From Lutibacter flavus (GTDB lineage: Bacteria > Bacteroidota > Bacteroidia > Flavobacteriales > Flavobacteriaceae): a DNA stretch of 64,000 bases. Location: the NCBI RefSeq assembly GCF_900188355.1, contig NZ_FZNX01000004.1, positions 310,001-374,000 of the forward strand, written 5' to 3'. The position numbers were made by a program, and so were the translations under genes. Shown here one piece after another: positions 1-8,199 of the stretch. The notes beneath the pieces were generated by a model. That model did no database searches and was not told where the DNA came from. It was given only the letters and a program-made list of their open reading frames with translations. The stretch's first letter is position 1, and every line of letters begins with the position of its first letter.

Positions 1-127
1 TGAAGCTTTTGACGAGCCTTGGAAGGGATCGGCCGAACCACTTGAGCCTGAAAAACATTGGGGTTTGTTTACAGTAGATAGAAAACCTAAACTGGTAATG
101 AGAAAACTTTTTTCAAATTTATTATAA
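1..127 (+). CDS. Glycoside hydrolase family 17 protein, C-terminal fragment
   Basis: Only the last 41 codons lie in the window; the reading frame begins at base 2 and stops at 125-127. The visible peptide contains EAFDEPWKG followed by EKHWGLF and a DRKPK segment, the conserved C-terminal signature of GH17 beta-1,3-glucanases, where the FDEPWK stretch lines the active-site end of the barrel. The catalytic glutamates lie outside the window, so activity cannot be judged. It sits 36 bp upstream of a GH128 glucanase on the same strand, which supports a role in beta-1,3-glucan (laminarin-type) breakdown and suggests that the rest of that locus lies to the left. The family call rests on the short motif only. 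Confidence 0.65.
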   Translation, partial: EAFDEPWKGSAEPLEPEKHWGLFTVDRKPKLVMRKLFSNLL

Positions 128-163
128 TTTAGAAGAACTAATATTTTAATTGAAACTAGATTT

Positions 164-2158
164 ATGATACACAACAGCAAATTTTTAAAATTAATTTTAA
201 ATAATTTGTTGAAACCTATTTGTTATTTTTATAATAAAGTTTGGTTAATTAAAAAAACGGGAGTATTCCTGCTCCTGTTTTTTTTTATTTTGCATATTAA
301 TTCCCAAACAAAAAGTTATAAAAGAGGTGTTGCATATGGATATCATTCTATAAATGATATGCAAAATTTTTCTTCAACTATTTCTTGGTGGTATAATTGG
401 GCTTCAGAACCGGATAGTGCAATTAAAAATACGTATCAAAACTATGGCGTCGATTTCACGCCAATGGCTTGGAATGCTCAAGGAATTAGTAATGTTAATG
501 CTTGGGTAAATCAAGATTCAAATGTAAAATATATTTTAGGTTTTAACGAACCCAATTTTATAGACCAGGCAAAAATGACGCCTACCGAAGCGGCAGAAGC
601 TTGGATAGAATTTCAGGAAATTGCTGAATCAAATAATATAAAAACAGTTGGTCCAGCCGTAAATTATTGCGGTGATTGTGTTGAAGAAAATGGAACAACT
701 TACAATAATCCTTTTGCATATTTGGATAGTTTTTTTGTTGCTTGTACCGATTGTAATGTTGATTATATCGCATTGCATTGGTACGGCAGCGGAAATTCAA
801 TTGTTGGATATGTAAATGAGGCTAGAAAATATAACAAACCAATTTGGGTTACAGAAATTGCTTCCTGGGATTCTTCAAATCCAGTCCAGAATGTGGAGGA
901 ACAAAAAAAGTATTTAGCTGGGACTATTAACTTTTTAGAGCGTAATCCAGATGTGTATCGCTATTCTTGGTTTATTGGAAGAACAAATTCTGGCCCAAAT
1001 GTATATCCCTTTATAGATTTATATGGAGCTGATGGTGAACTAACAGAATTGGGTGAAGTGTATACGAAAATACCTGTATATGACGCAAATTATAACTTTC
1101 AAATTCCTGGAAAAATTGAGGCTGAAGAATATTATTTAATGAATGGTTTGTTTGCCGAAATCACTGAAGATACTAATGGATTTTTAAATTTAGGATGGAC
1201 AGATAATAACGATTGGGCTGAGTATAAAATAAATGTTTCAGAAAGTGGAACTTATAAAATTGCAGCACGAATAGCTGGAACAAATACTGGGGTTATAGAT
1301 GTTCAAGTTGATGGGATATCTGAAGTAATTATGAATACTCCAGCCACTGGAGGTTGGCAGAATTGGCAAACTATTTCAAATGAAATTCAACTTACTGAAG
1401 GAGAACATATTTTAAAAATACTTATAAAAGATGCGGGTTTCAATATTAATTGGATAGATATTTATAAAAAAGGAGTAATTCAATCAGATAATTTTAATAT
1501 TGAAGTTATTGGAGAAACTTGTCCGGATAAAAATAATGGAAAAATAAGTATTAAAACCAATGAAACTTATAATTATAATGTTAATATAGATGGTGTAAAC
1601 TATCCATTTACATCTAATAAAACAATTGAATATTTAGCTCCTGGCTTCTATAATATGTGTATTACAATTTCAGACAGTACATTTGAGCAATGTTACACTA
1701 TTCAACTCCCTGAATCGAATTTAGTTGCAGGTAAAGCAACTGTAACTTCAAAAATTGTAACTATTGAAATGACACAAGGAACTGGTCCTTTTGATGTTTT
1801 AGTAAACGATGAAAATGTTATAAATTCAGCTGATTCTAAATTTAATATTGAGGTAAAACATGGTGATATAATTCATGTGAAATCCTCTAAAACATGTGAA
1901 GGTGTCTTTTCAAAAACTGTTGATTTATTTAACGAGATTATTGCCTACCCAAATCCAACAAATGGGCAATTTGAAATTAGCACGCCACTAGACCAAAAAG
2001 AAGTAAGCATTTCAATTTACACGATAAATTTCAATTTAATTTCAGAAAAAAAATATCAAGTTTATAATGGGAAAATTCTAATTTCTTTAGAAGATAAACC
2101 ATCTGGAATTTATATAGCGAAAGTTGGTGGTAAGTATTCTAAAAATATAAAAATATAA
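164..2158 (+). CDS. Secreted GH128-type endo-beta-1,3-glucanase with CBM6 and T9SS tail
   Basis: The 664-residue protein has a hydrophobic export signal at about residues 28-48, preceded by a long basic N-terminus. Residues 50-300 form a glycosyl-hydrolase catalytic core of the GH128 type. YILGFNEPN carries the likely acid/base Glu129 and PIWVTEIASWD the likely nucleophile Glu231. Residues about 308-435 look like a CBM6 beta-sandwich (KIEAEEY, NDWAEYKINV, INWIDIYK), which in this family binds beta-glucan. The last 75 residues (AYPNPTNG ... GIYIAKVGG) are a type IX secretion sorting domain, so the enzyme is exported to the surface or medium. No other start lies upstream of the signal, so the first ATG was kept. 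Family assignment is by motif; strict beta-1,3 specificity is inferred from the family and the GH17 neighbour. Confidence 0.8.
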   Translation: MIHNSKFLKLILNNLLKPICYFYNKVWLIKKTGVFLLLFFFILHINSQTKSYKRGVAYGYHSINDMQNFSSTISWWYNWASEPDSAIKNTYQNYGVDFTPMAWNAQGISNVNAWVNQDSNVKYILGFNEPNFIDQAKMTPTEAAEAWIEFQEIAESNNIKTVGPAVNYCGDCVEENGTTYNNPFAYLDSFFVACTDCNVDYIALHWYGSGNSIVGYVNEARKYNKPIWVTEIASWDSSNPVQNVEEQKKYLAGTINFLERNPDVYRYSWFIGRTNSGPNVYPFIDLYGADGELTELGEVYTKIPVYDANYNFQIPGKIEAEEYYLMNGLFAEITEDTNGFLNLGWTDNNDWAEYKINVSESGTYKIAARIAGTNTGVIDVQVDGISEVIMNTPATGGWQNWQTISNEIQLTEGEHILKILIKDAGFNINWIDIYKKGVIQSDNFNIEVIGETCPDKNNGKISIKTNETYNYNVNIDGVNYPFTSNKTIEYLAPGFYNMCITISDSTFEQCYTIQLPESNLVAGKATVTSKIVTIEMTQGTGPFDVLVNDENVINSADSKFNIEVKHGDIIHVKSSKTCEGVFSKTVDLFNEIIAYPNPTNGQFEISTPLDQKEVSISIYTINFNLISEKKYQVYNGKILISLEDKPSGIYIAKVGGKYSKNIKI

Positions 2159-2177
2159 AAATTTAAATCATCAAAAA

Positions 2178-3002
2178 ATGAAACGTATTTTATTCATATT
2201 ATTTGTATTTGGAGTTGGGGCAAAAAGTTTTTCGCAAAAAATTGAATACGAACTAAAACAAAATATTCATTATTATAACGATAGCATAAATCAATCAAAC
2301 CAATATATAAATAATCGTTGTGTATTGGATATTTACTATCCAAAAAATGAAAAAAATTTTGCTACAATTGTTTGGATTCATGGAGGCGGATTAACTGGTT
2401 GGCAGAAAGAAATTCCAGAGGAGCTTAAAAATAATGGAGTAGCTATTATTGGCATCAATTATCGTTTGTATCCAAAGGTGAAAGCTCCTGTTTATATTGA
2501 AGATGCCGCTGCAGCAGTAGCCTGGACTTTTAAAAATATTAAAAAATATGGTGGAGATGACCAGTTAATTTTTGTTTCGGGCCATTCAGCTGGTGGTTAC
2601 TTAGCAAGTATGATTGGATTGGATAAAAGATGGCTTGCTGTTCATAATATAGATGCAAATACTATTGCTGGCTTAATACCTTTTAGTGGTCATGCAATTA
2701 CTCATTTTACAGTTCGTGAAGAACGAGGAATTGCAGGAACTCAACCTATTATAGATGATTTGGCACCCTTATACCATGTGCGCCCAGATGCTCCACCTTT
2801 ACTGTTAATAACAGGAGACCGTGAATTGGAGATGTTGGGTAGATATGAAGAAAATGCATACCTCATGAGGATGATGAAAATTGTAGGTCATACTAAAACA
2901 GTATTGTATGAATTAGAGGGATATGGACACGGAATGACGCAGCCGGCATTTCCTTTACTTTTAAATGAAGTAAAAAGAATTAGTAATGAAAAAAACAATT
3001 AA
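2178..3002 (+). CDS. Secreted alpha/beta-hydrolase esterase
   Basis: The 274-residue protein begins with a signal peptide ending near residue 20 (KSFSQ). It has the alpha/beta-hydrolase fold-3 or BD-FAE-like pattern: an HGGG oxyanion motif (WIHGGGLTGW), the nucleophile elbow GHSAGGYLA with Ser137, a late Asp in ITGDRE and a C-terminal His in GYGHGM. It lies 19 bp after the GH128 gene and its stop almost touches the next start, so it is probably cotranscribed. In polysaccharide loci such enzymes usually remove acetyl or other acyl groups. Laminarin itself is not known to be acylated, so either the substrate is a decorated beta-glucan or the role differs. The substrate cannot be deduced from the sequence. 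Confidence 0.75.
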   Translation: MKRILFILFVFGVGAKSFSQKIEYELKQNIHYYNDSINQSNQYINNRCVLDIYYPKNEKNFATIVWIHGGGLTGWQKEIPEELKNNGVAIIGINYRLYPKVKAPVYIEDAAAAVAWTFKNIKKYGGDDQLIFVSGHSAGGYLASMIGLDKRWLAVHNIDANTIAGLIPFSGHAITHFTVREERGIAGTQPIIDDLAPLYHVRPDAPPLLLITGDRELEMLGRYEENAYLMRMMKIVGHTKTVLYELEGYGHGMTQPAFPLLLNEVKRISNEKNN

Positions 3003-3004
3003 AA

Positions 3005-4267
3005 ATGAAAAAATATCTAACCGCCTTTGTAGCAATCACATTAATTACTTTAAGTTTTTCTTGTAAGGAAATAGTAACCGAAACTGATAAAAAATCTGTT
3101 AAAAACGCCCTAAGTTTTGTAAAAACAAATGGAACTCAATTAGTAGATGAAACAGGAAATTCCATAAATTTAAAAGGAACAAATTTAGGGAACTGGTTAG
3201 TTCCTGAAGGATATATGTTTAAAATGAATCAGGTAAACGCACCGCGTAAAATAGATGAGTTATTATACGAATTGGTGGGGCCAGATAGTTTACAGGTTTT
3301 TTGGAAAGGATTTTTAAATAATTATATAACTCATGATGATATTAAATACCTAAAAAGTATTGGAGTTAATCATATTCGTTTGCCTTTTCATTATAAAATG
3401 TTTACCGATGATTTGTATATGAGCGAAAGAAACTCAGGATTTAAATATTTTGACAGATTAATTGAATGGTGCCGACAAGAAAAATTATATGTTTTATTAG
3501 ATATGCATTGTGCTCCTGGAGGACAAACTGGTGATAATATTGATGATAGTTACGGATATCCATATTTGTTAAAAAGTAAATCTTCACAAGATTTAATGAC
3601 GAAAATTTGGGTGGATATTGCTAAAAAATATAAAGATGAACCAGTAATAATTGGTTATGATATTGTAAACGAGCCAATTGCTCATTATTTTAATGATGAA
3701 TTAGAAGATTTAAATAATAAGCTAGTTATACTTTATGAGCGAATAGTTAGAGAGATTCGCGTAGTAGATAAAGAGCATACTATTTTTCTAAACGGTTCTA
3801 ATTGGAGCGGAAATTTTGATGTTTTTAAAGAACTTGTAGATGATAATGTAGTGTACGAATTTCATAAATATTGGTTTGATGTAAACCAAGAAGCAATTCA
3901 AACGTATTTAGATTTTAGAGATAAAAATCAAGTTCCAATTTATATTGGAGAAACTGGTGAAAACACAGATGAATGGGTTGATGATTTTAGATCATTATTA
4001 GATGAAAATGAGGTTAATTGGTGTTTCTGGCCCTATAAAAAAATGAATAACTTAAGTGGAATTATGAATTTTAAGCAACCTGAAGATTATTTTATAATTA
4101 CAGATTATGCAAATAGTGATCGTTCGTCTTTTGCAAAAATGCGAGAAAACAGACCGGATATTATAAAAGTTCAAAAAGCGTTAAATCAGTTTTTAGAAAA
4201 CAGCTTGTATAAAAATAATTACGTTAATAAAGGATATACGAAAGGTTTAAATTTTAAAGTAGATTAA
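3005..4267 (+). CDS. GH5-type glucanase lipoprotein
   Basis: The 420-residue protein carries a lipoprotein signal (LSFSCKE, lipidated Cys near residue 20). The catalytic domain begins with the GTNLGNWLVPEGYMF motif typical of GH5 exo-glucanase-like enzymes. HIRLPFHY marks an early barrel strand. The acid/base is Glu223 in DIVNEPI and the nucleophile Glu316 in PIYIGETGE, both on the expected strands. The gene starts 2 bp after the esterase stop and ends 7 bp before the next gene, a tight operon. Neighbouring GH17 and GH128 genes favour a beta-glucosidic substrate, probably beta-1,3 or beta-1,6 linked branches. The GH5 subfamily cannot be fixed by eye. Confidence 0.78.
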   Translation: MKKYLTAFVAITLITLSFSCKEIVTETDKKSVKNALSFVKTNGTQLVDETGNSINLKGTNLGNWLVPEGYMFKMNQVNAPRKIDELLYELVGPDSLQVFWKGFLNNYITHDDIKYLKSIGVNHIRLPFHYKMFTDDLYMSERNSGFKYFDRLIEWCRQEKLYVLLDMHCAPGGQTGDNIDDSYGYPYLLKSKSSQDLMTKIWVDIAKKYKDEPVIIGYDIVNEPIAHYFNDELEDLNNKLVILYERIVREIRVVDKEHTIFLNGSNWSGNFDVFKELVDDNVVYEFHKYWFDVNQEAIQTYLDFRDKNQVPIYIGETGENTDEWVDDFRSLLDENEVNWCFWPYKKMNNLSGIMNFKQPEDYFIITDYANSDRSSFAKMRENRPDIIKVQKALNQFLENSLYKNNYVNKGYTKGLNFKVD

Positions 4268-4274
4268 AATTTAT

Positions 4275-5660
4275 ATGAAAAAAATAATTCAAATAATTTT
4301 AATCTTTTTAGTTTTAATTTCTTGTAAACAAAAAGAAAATTTAAACCAAAATTTTACAAAAAACACACTTGTAGATTCTACATTTACTTACAAATTTTAT
4401 GCTCCTAAATTAACCGATAAAATTATTTCAAGAGATGATTATGCCAATAAATTGTATGGTTTTTGGTTAGGAGAATGTATCGCTAATTGGACAGGTTTGG
4501 TTACCGAAATGGATAAAATTGGGGATATTGGAGAGATTAAAACAGGTGATTTTTATACAAGAGATAATTGGGGGAAACCGGATCAACCAAGTATTTGGGG
4601 GCAAGGAATTCCTAGTAACTTATCTAAGAATATAGACTTTGTTTTTGCTGATGTAGATAGTGTTTGGGGGTCTGATGATGATACCGATTTAGAATTTATG
4701 TATCAATATTTGTTATACACAAATAAAACAAGTGTGTTAACTGGAGAACAAATTAGAAATGGCTGGTTAAAACATATAAAATCTGAAGAAGAAAATTATT
4801 TGTGGGTTTCAAACCAAAAAGCGTTGGATTTAATGGTTAAAGGACTTGTGCCACCGGAAACCAGTGATCCTAAATTTACTTCTGATAGTATTTATTCAAA
4901 TTATTATGAAATGATTGACGCCCAGCTAACCACTGAGATTTTTGGGTTTTTTGCACCATCTAGACCCGATATTGCTTTAAAAATGGCAAAATTACCAATC
5001 CAAACTACTGCAAGAGAAAATGCTGAATGGATTTCAGAGTTTTATGTATTTATGTATTCATTAGCTTCTTATGTAGATGAAGATTTATCAATCAAAGAAA
5101 AAATTAATTGGATGGCTACTGAAGCTCGTAAAACGTTACCAAATTATTCTTACGCTGCAAAAATGTTCGATTTTGTAAAAGAAAATTACAATCAAAATAC
5201 ACCTTGGGAAAAAACTAGAGATGGGCTTTATGAAAGATATCAAGTAGAGCAAGCTGATGGTTACAATATTACTTCAAAAGATATTTATTGCAATGGCTGT
5301 TTTGCAGCTGGAATCAATTTTGGATCAAGTATTATAAGTTTGTTATATGGCGAAGGAGCTATAAAAGAAACTATTAAAATTGGTGTTTTGGCTGGTTGGG
5401 ATGCGGATAATCCAACTTCAACTTGGGGAGGACTATTAGGTTTTATGATAGGTAAAGAAGGTGTGGAAGAGGCCTTCGGAAGGAAATTTTCTAATAAATT
5501 TAATATCCACAGAACAAGAATAAACTTTCCAAATAATGGTTTGTTTACTTTTGAAGAAATGGCGAAAACAGGTGTATATATAATTGATAGAGTTGTTCAG
5601 GAAGAGATGTCTGGAGGCGTAGATTTGCAAAAAAAATGTTTGGTATATTCCATCAGTTGA
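4275..5660 (+). CDS. ADP-ribosylglycohydrolase-fold lipoprotein, 3' end probably frameshifted
   Basis: The 461-residue product has a lipoprotein signal (LVLISCKQK) and then the ADP-ribosylglycohydrolase (ARH/DraG) fold. GFWLGECIANWTG stands where ARH proteins have GxxxGxxxG. Metal-binding stretches are SDDDTD at residues 133-138 and GWDADN with Asp376 and Asp378, matching the family's two dinuclear-metal motifs. Classical ARH enzymes are cytosolic, whereas this one is exported and sits among beta-glucanases, so a glycosidic substrate is more likely than ADP-ribosyl protein. The C-terminus is odd: after GGVDLQ there is an 8-A run, and the annotated frame ends in KKCLVYSIS. Removing one A gives KNVWYIPSVELKINKE ending at 5682, a more family-like tail that brings the stop to 6 bp before the next gene. 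Confidence 0.75.
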   Translation: MKKIIQIILIFLVLISCKQKENLNQNFTKNTLVDSTFTYKFYAPKLTDKIISRDDYANKLYGFWLGECIANWTGLVTEMDKIGDIGEIKTGDFYTRDNWGKPDQPSIWGQGIPSNLSKNIDFVFADVDSVWGSDDDTDLEFMYQYLLYTNKTSVLTGEQIRNGWLKHIKSEEENYLWVSNQKALDLMVKGLVPPETSDPKFTSDSIYSNYYEMIDAQLTTEIFGFFAPSRPDIALKMAKLPIQTTARENAEWISEFYVFMYSLASYVDEDLSIKEKINWMATEARKTLPNYSYAAKMFDFVKENYNQNTPWEKTRDGLYERYQVEQADGYNITSKDIYCNGCFAAGINFGSSIISLLYGEGAIKETIKIGVLAGWDADNPTSTWGGLLGFMIGKEGVEEAFGRKFSNKFNIHRTRINFPNNGLFTFEEMAKTGVYIIDRVVQEEMSGGVDLQKKCLVYSIS

Positions 5661-5687
5661 ATTAAAAATTAATAAAGAGTAATAAGA

Positions 5688-6527
5688 GTGAAAAAATATT
5701 TTTTAGTAATAATTGGAACATTATTTTTTACAATGGGTTTTGGTCAAGAATTAAAAATTATGACTTATAATATTCGATTAGATGTTGCATCTGATGGTGA
5801 AAATGCATGGCCAAATCGTAAAGATTATTTAGTTTCTCAGTTGAAATTTTATGCTCCAGATATTTTTGGGATTCAGGAAGGATTGCCACATCAGGTTACC
5901 TATTTAAATGAGGGATTGAAAAATTACAACTTTTTTGGAGAAGGAAGAGATGGAGGAAATGAAGGTGAATATTCAGCATTGTATTATAAAAAAAATAAAT
6001 TTCAATTGGAACAAAGCGGAACATTTTGGCTTTCAGAAACACCAAAGAAAGTTTCAAAAGGTTGGGATGCAGCTTTACCAAGAATTTGCACTTATGGATT
6101 ATTTAAACATAAAGAGTCTGGTTTAAAGTTTTGGGTTTTTAACACCCATCTTGATCATATGGGAGCTATTGCTCGTGTAAAAAGTTTGGATCTTATTTTA
6201 GATAGAATTGAAAATTTAAATTCGCAAAATTTACCTGTTATGTTAATCGGAGATTTTAATCTAGAACCAAATTCAGAAGCTATTTCAAACTTAAAAACTA
6301 AAATGAAAGATTCCAGAGAGATTTCTTCGGTTGCACCATATGGACAGGAAGGAACCTTCAATTCATTTAATTATAATAAAATGGCATCCAAAAGAATCGA
6401 TTATATTTTCGTTTCTAATTCTGACGTAATAAAGGTTGAAAAATATGCAACTTTAAATAATTCATATAAATTGAAATACCCATCGGATCATTTTCCGGTT
6501 TTTGTTCAATTAAAGCTGAAAGAATAA
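5688..6527 (+). CDS. Secreted endonuclease/exonuclease/phosphatase (EEP) family protein
   Basis: The 279-residue protein starts with GTG just after the probable stop of the preceding gene; the following signal peptide (KKYFLVIIGTLFFTMGFGQ) supports this start. The EEP fold motifs appear in order: MTYNIRLD, GIQEG, NTHLDHMG, IGDFNLEP, RIDYIFV and the terminal SDHFPV containing the catalytic His. The family hydrolyses phosphodiester or phosphomonoester bonds. Exported members are common in Bacteroidota polysaccharide loci, where the substrate is generally unproven. It closes the beta-glucan operon. A decayed second copy of its 3' end lies 1.8 kb downstream at 8265-8385. Confidence 0.8.
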   Translation: MKKYFLVIIGTLFFTMGFGQELKIMTYNIRLDVASDGENAWPNRKDYLVSQLKFYAPDIFGIQEGLPHQVTYLNEGLKNYNFFGEGRDGGNEGEYSALYYKKNKFQLEQSGTFWLSETPKKVSKGWDAALPRICTYGLFKHKESGLKFWVFNTHLDHMGAIARVKSLDLILDRIENLNSQNLPVMLIGDFNLEPNSEAISNLKTKMKDSREISSVAPYGQEGTFNSFNYNKMASKRIDYIFVSNSDVIKVEKYATLNNSYKLKYPSDHFPVFVQLKLKE

Positions 6528-6771
6528 TTTTATAAAAAGTATAAAATTTTAAAGAGTATTAGAAAACATTACCTTCTTTTAATCAGTTTTCTTTTATTTC
6601 CATAATTTACAAAAAGCGGTTTATTTTTTATTAACAGTCTTTTTCTTTAAATATTAATAATTTTTCACTGACTTTTCAAACCTCTTCTTAAAATCAAGGA
6701 AACAAGAATATTAAGGTTGATTTCATTTTTTATAATAATCAATGTTTGTGTTTTTCGACTTTATTTAAAAA

Positions 6772-6945
6772 ACGAATGTAATAGATGACTTTACTTTCAG
6801 AAAATCATTTGGTTTAGAGCTTAAGGATATACCAAATCAAGATTCAAATATTTAATTTGGACACGAACTGGGTTTTAATTCTTCAAATGAAGCCCAAATC
6901 AACGATTTGTTATCTTTATTACTCAAAAATTTTCTAAAATTATAA
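6772..6945 (+). pseudogene. Short coding remnant with an internal stop
   Basis: A frame read from 6772 gives a protein-like peptide (TNVIDDFTFRKSFGLELKDI ...), interrupted by TAA at 6853-6855. It continues as FGHELGFNSSNEAQINDLLS and stops at 6943-6945. Amino-acid composition and the smooth continuation past the single stop suggest the tail of a decayed gene. No start codon or family was recognised. It could also be chance, since only about 57 codons are involved. Confidence 0.3.
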
Positions 6946-7061
6946 ACTCATAGATTTTTGTTTGATTTTTTATATATTTTTTAAAGAATTTTGTTCCCTA
7001 AAATAAACATAAATCATTAAAAAATGATAAAAATAATGATTTTGCGGGTTCATATTTGGTA

Positions 7062-7176
7062 ATAAATGGTATGTTTTACATAATAAATGGTATAACAAAC
7101 TATATTTACAAGTACTTAAAACATAATAAATGGTTTATTATCACAAATAAATGGTATGTTTTAGCTCATAAATGGT
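7062..7176 (+). repeat. Five ATAAATGGT repeats phased at 21 bp
   Basis: Exact copies of ATAAATGGT begin at 7062, 7083, 7126, 7147 and 7168. Spacings are 21, 43, 21 and 21 bp, so all lie on about the same face of the helix, with one degenerate or empty slot near 7104. Two copies extend to ATAAATGGTATGTTTTA. The reverse complement ACCATTTAT matches 8 of 9 positions of the published LytTR-domain half-site pattern ([TA][AC][CA]GTTN[AG][TG]), and LytTR sites are 9-bp direct repeats with 12-13 bp spacers. A regulator-binding array for the CAP gene is inferred. Confidence 0.6.
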
Positions 7177-7217
7177 AAATAAACCGTCTTTTTATTTTTT
7201 TTAACAAAAAATTGATA

Positions 7218-7225
7218 TATATTTG
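7218..7225 (+). promoter_or_regulatory. TAnnTTTG -7 promoter element for the CAP-domain gene
   Basis: TATATTTG matches the Bacteroidota -7 consensus TAnnTTTG. It lies 41 bp after the last ATAAATGGT repeat and 82 bp before the ATG, giving a leader of roughly 75 nt. No clear TTTG -33 element is seen at the expected distance, which would fit a promoter dependent on an activator bound to the repeat array. Confidence 0.5.
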
Positions 7226-7307
7226 TACCATAGAAGGAACAATACCCTACCTTTTTTAAAGATTGTTTTCTAATAGAATTTTCGGTTACTATTAAAACGA
7301 TGTCACT

Positions 7308-7847
7308 ATGAAATCAACCCCATTTAAATCAACCCTTTTAAAATTATTGGTATTTATTAAGAACGTAAGCTTTGTAGCTTTTAGCTTTTTATTGTTTTCT
7401 TGTTCACCAGAAGATGATGGTATTTATTTTGAGCATTCAACTAATGAAATTGTTCTTACCAAGACAACTTATTCTGAGATGGAATCAGAAATATTAAGAT
7501 TAGTTAATGCCCATAGAGAAAGCATAAATCTTTCTAAATTAGATTTAATGGAGGCTATTTCATCTGAAGCCAATGAACATACCAGTTATATGATTTCTGA
7601 GGGACAAGCAAGTCATGATAATTTTTCACAACGCGCACAAAATTTAATTACCTACTCCAATGCCAAAGCAGTAGGTGAAAATGTTGCCTATGGTTATACT
7701 ACTCCTCATGGAGTTGTTAACGGTTGGTTAGACAGTGCTTCACACAGGAAAGTAATTGAGAATCCCAATTTCACTTATTTCGGAGTTTCAATGAAGTCCG
7801 ATAGCAAAGGGAAAAATTACTTCACTCATATTTTTATTAGTAAATAA
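7308..7847 (+). CDS. CAP-domain (SCP/PR-1-like) lipoprotein
   Basis: The 179-residue protein has a basic N-terminus, a hydrophobic segment and a lipobox ending FSCSPE near residue 32, so it is predicted to be an envelope lipoprotein. Residues 50-178 form a CAP domain: SEILRLVNAHRESINL, ANEHTSYMISEGQASHDNF, VGENVAYG and the late motif WLDSASHRKVIENPNFTYFG. Bacterial CAP proteins are of uncertain function. The His and Glu residues typical of the CAP cavity are present (His in ASHDNF, Glu in VGENVA, His in SASHRK). The gene stands alone between two gaps that carry duplicated sequence, and it is preceded by the phased repeat array, so it is probably regulated separately from the glucan operon. 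Confidence 0.85.
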   Translation: MKSTPFKSTLLKLLVFIKNVSFVAFSFLLFSCSPEDDGIYFEHSTNEIVLTKTTYSEMESEILRLVNAHRESINLSKLDLMEAISSEANEHTSYMISEGQASHDNFSQRAQNLITYSNAKAVGENVAYGYTTPHGVVNGWLDSASHRKVIENPNFTYFGVSMKSDSKGKNYFTHIFISK

Positions 7848-7857
7848 CTAAATAAGT

Positions 7858-7898
7858 GCCCCACAACTAGATTAGCTTCATGCCTAAAGCCCCACAAC
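7858..7898 (+). repeat. Direct repeat GCCCCACAAC, two copies
   Basis: GCCCCACAAC occurs at 7858-7867 and again at 7889-7898, start to start 31 bp. These are unusually C-rich words for this AT-rich region. A related word in inverted orientation (ACCCGTTGTT) occurs near 8382, just beyond the EEP remnant. Confidence 0.5.
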
Positions 7899-7940
7899 GG
7901 TTATATTAAGATTAATTATAAATACCTCAATTTAAATAGT

Positions 7941-8120
7941 ATGAAATCATCAGCTCTAAAACAAAATACGAAAGAATCATGTTTAACATTAATTAAAAAT
8001 ACATTAAGCAATACAGATGAATCAAAGGAGAAAATCTATATTAATACCTTATCTCCCGGATTTAATTATGGAAATAAAAAAGGACAAATTATTACTCCCA
8101 AGAAGTGCATATTGCTCTAA
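7941..8120 (+). CDS. Doubtful small hypothetical protein, 59 aa
   Basis: An ATG-initiated frame of 59 codons (MKSSALKQNTKESC ... ITPKKCILL) with no recognised domain, signal peptide or membrane segment. It is polar, lysine-rich and ends 80 bp before the 42-bp palindrome, which could serve as its terminator. No promoter or conserved motif supports it, and it lies in a stretch otherwise made of remnants. It may be chance or the fragment of a broken gene. Confidence 0.2.
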   Translation: MKSSALKQNTKESCLTLIKNTLSNTDESKEKIYINTLSPGFNYGNKKGQIITPKKCILL

Positions 8121-8199
8121 CCGCTCATTAAAGGTTCCATAAAAGTAAAGCACTGTCTACTGTTCAATATGGTGACAAATCACGATTGAAAAAACACAA

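Larger units (their letters stand above)
6528..7307. other. Gene-poor interval with coding remnant and repeat array
   Basis: This 780-bp gap separates the beta-glucan operon from the CAP-domain gene. It contains a coding remnant with an in-frame stop (6772-6945), five ATAAATGGT repeats (7062-7176) and a TATATTTG promoter element (7218-7225). The rest is plain AT-rich sequence with no supportable reading frame. Confidence 0.6.

Noticed and set aside
7062-7176. ATAAATGGT array as a CRISPR
   Set aside because: Repeats are 9 bp with 12-bp partly similar spacers; far too short for CRISPR, and there are no cas genes.
7858-7898. GCCCCACAAC repeats as integron attC sites
   Set aside because: The core RYYYAAC/GTTRRRY pairs are not present, and no integrase is nearby.
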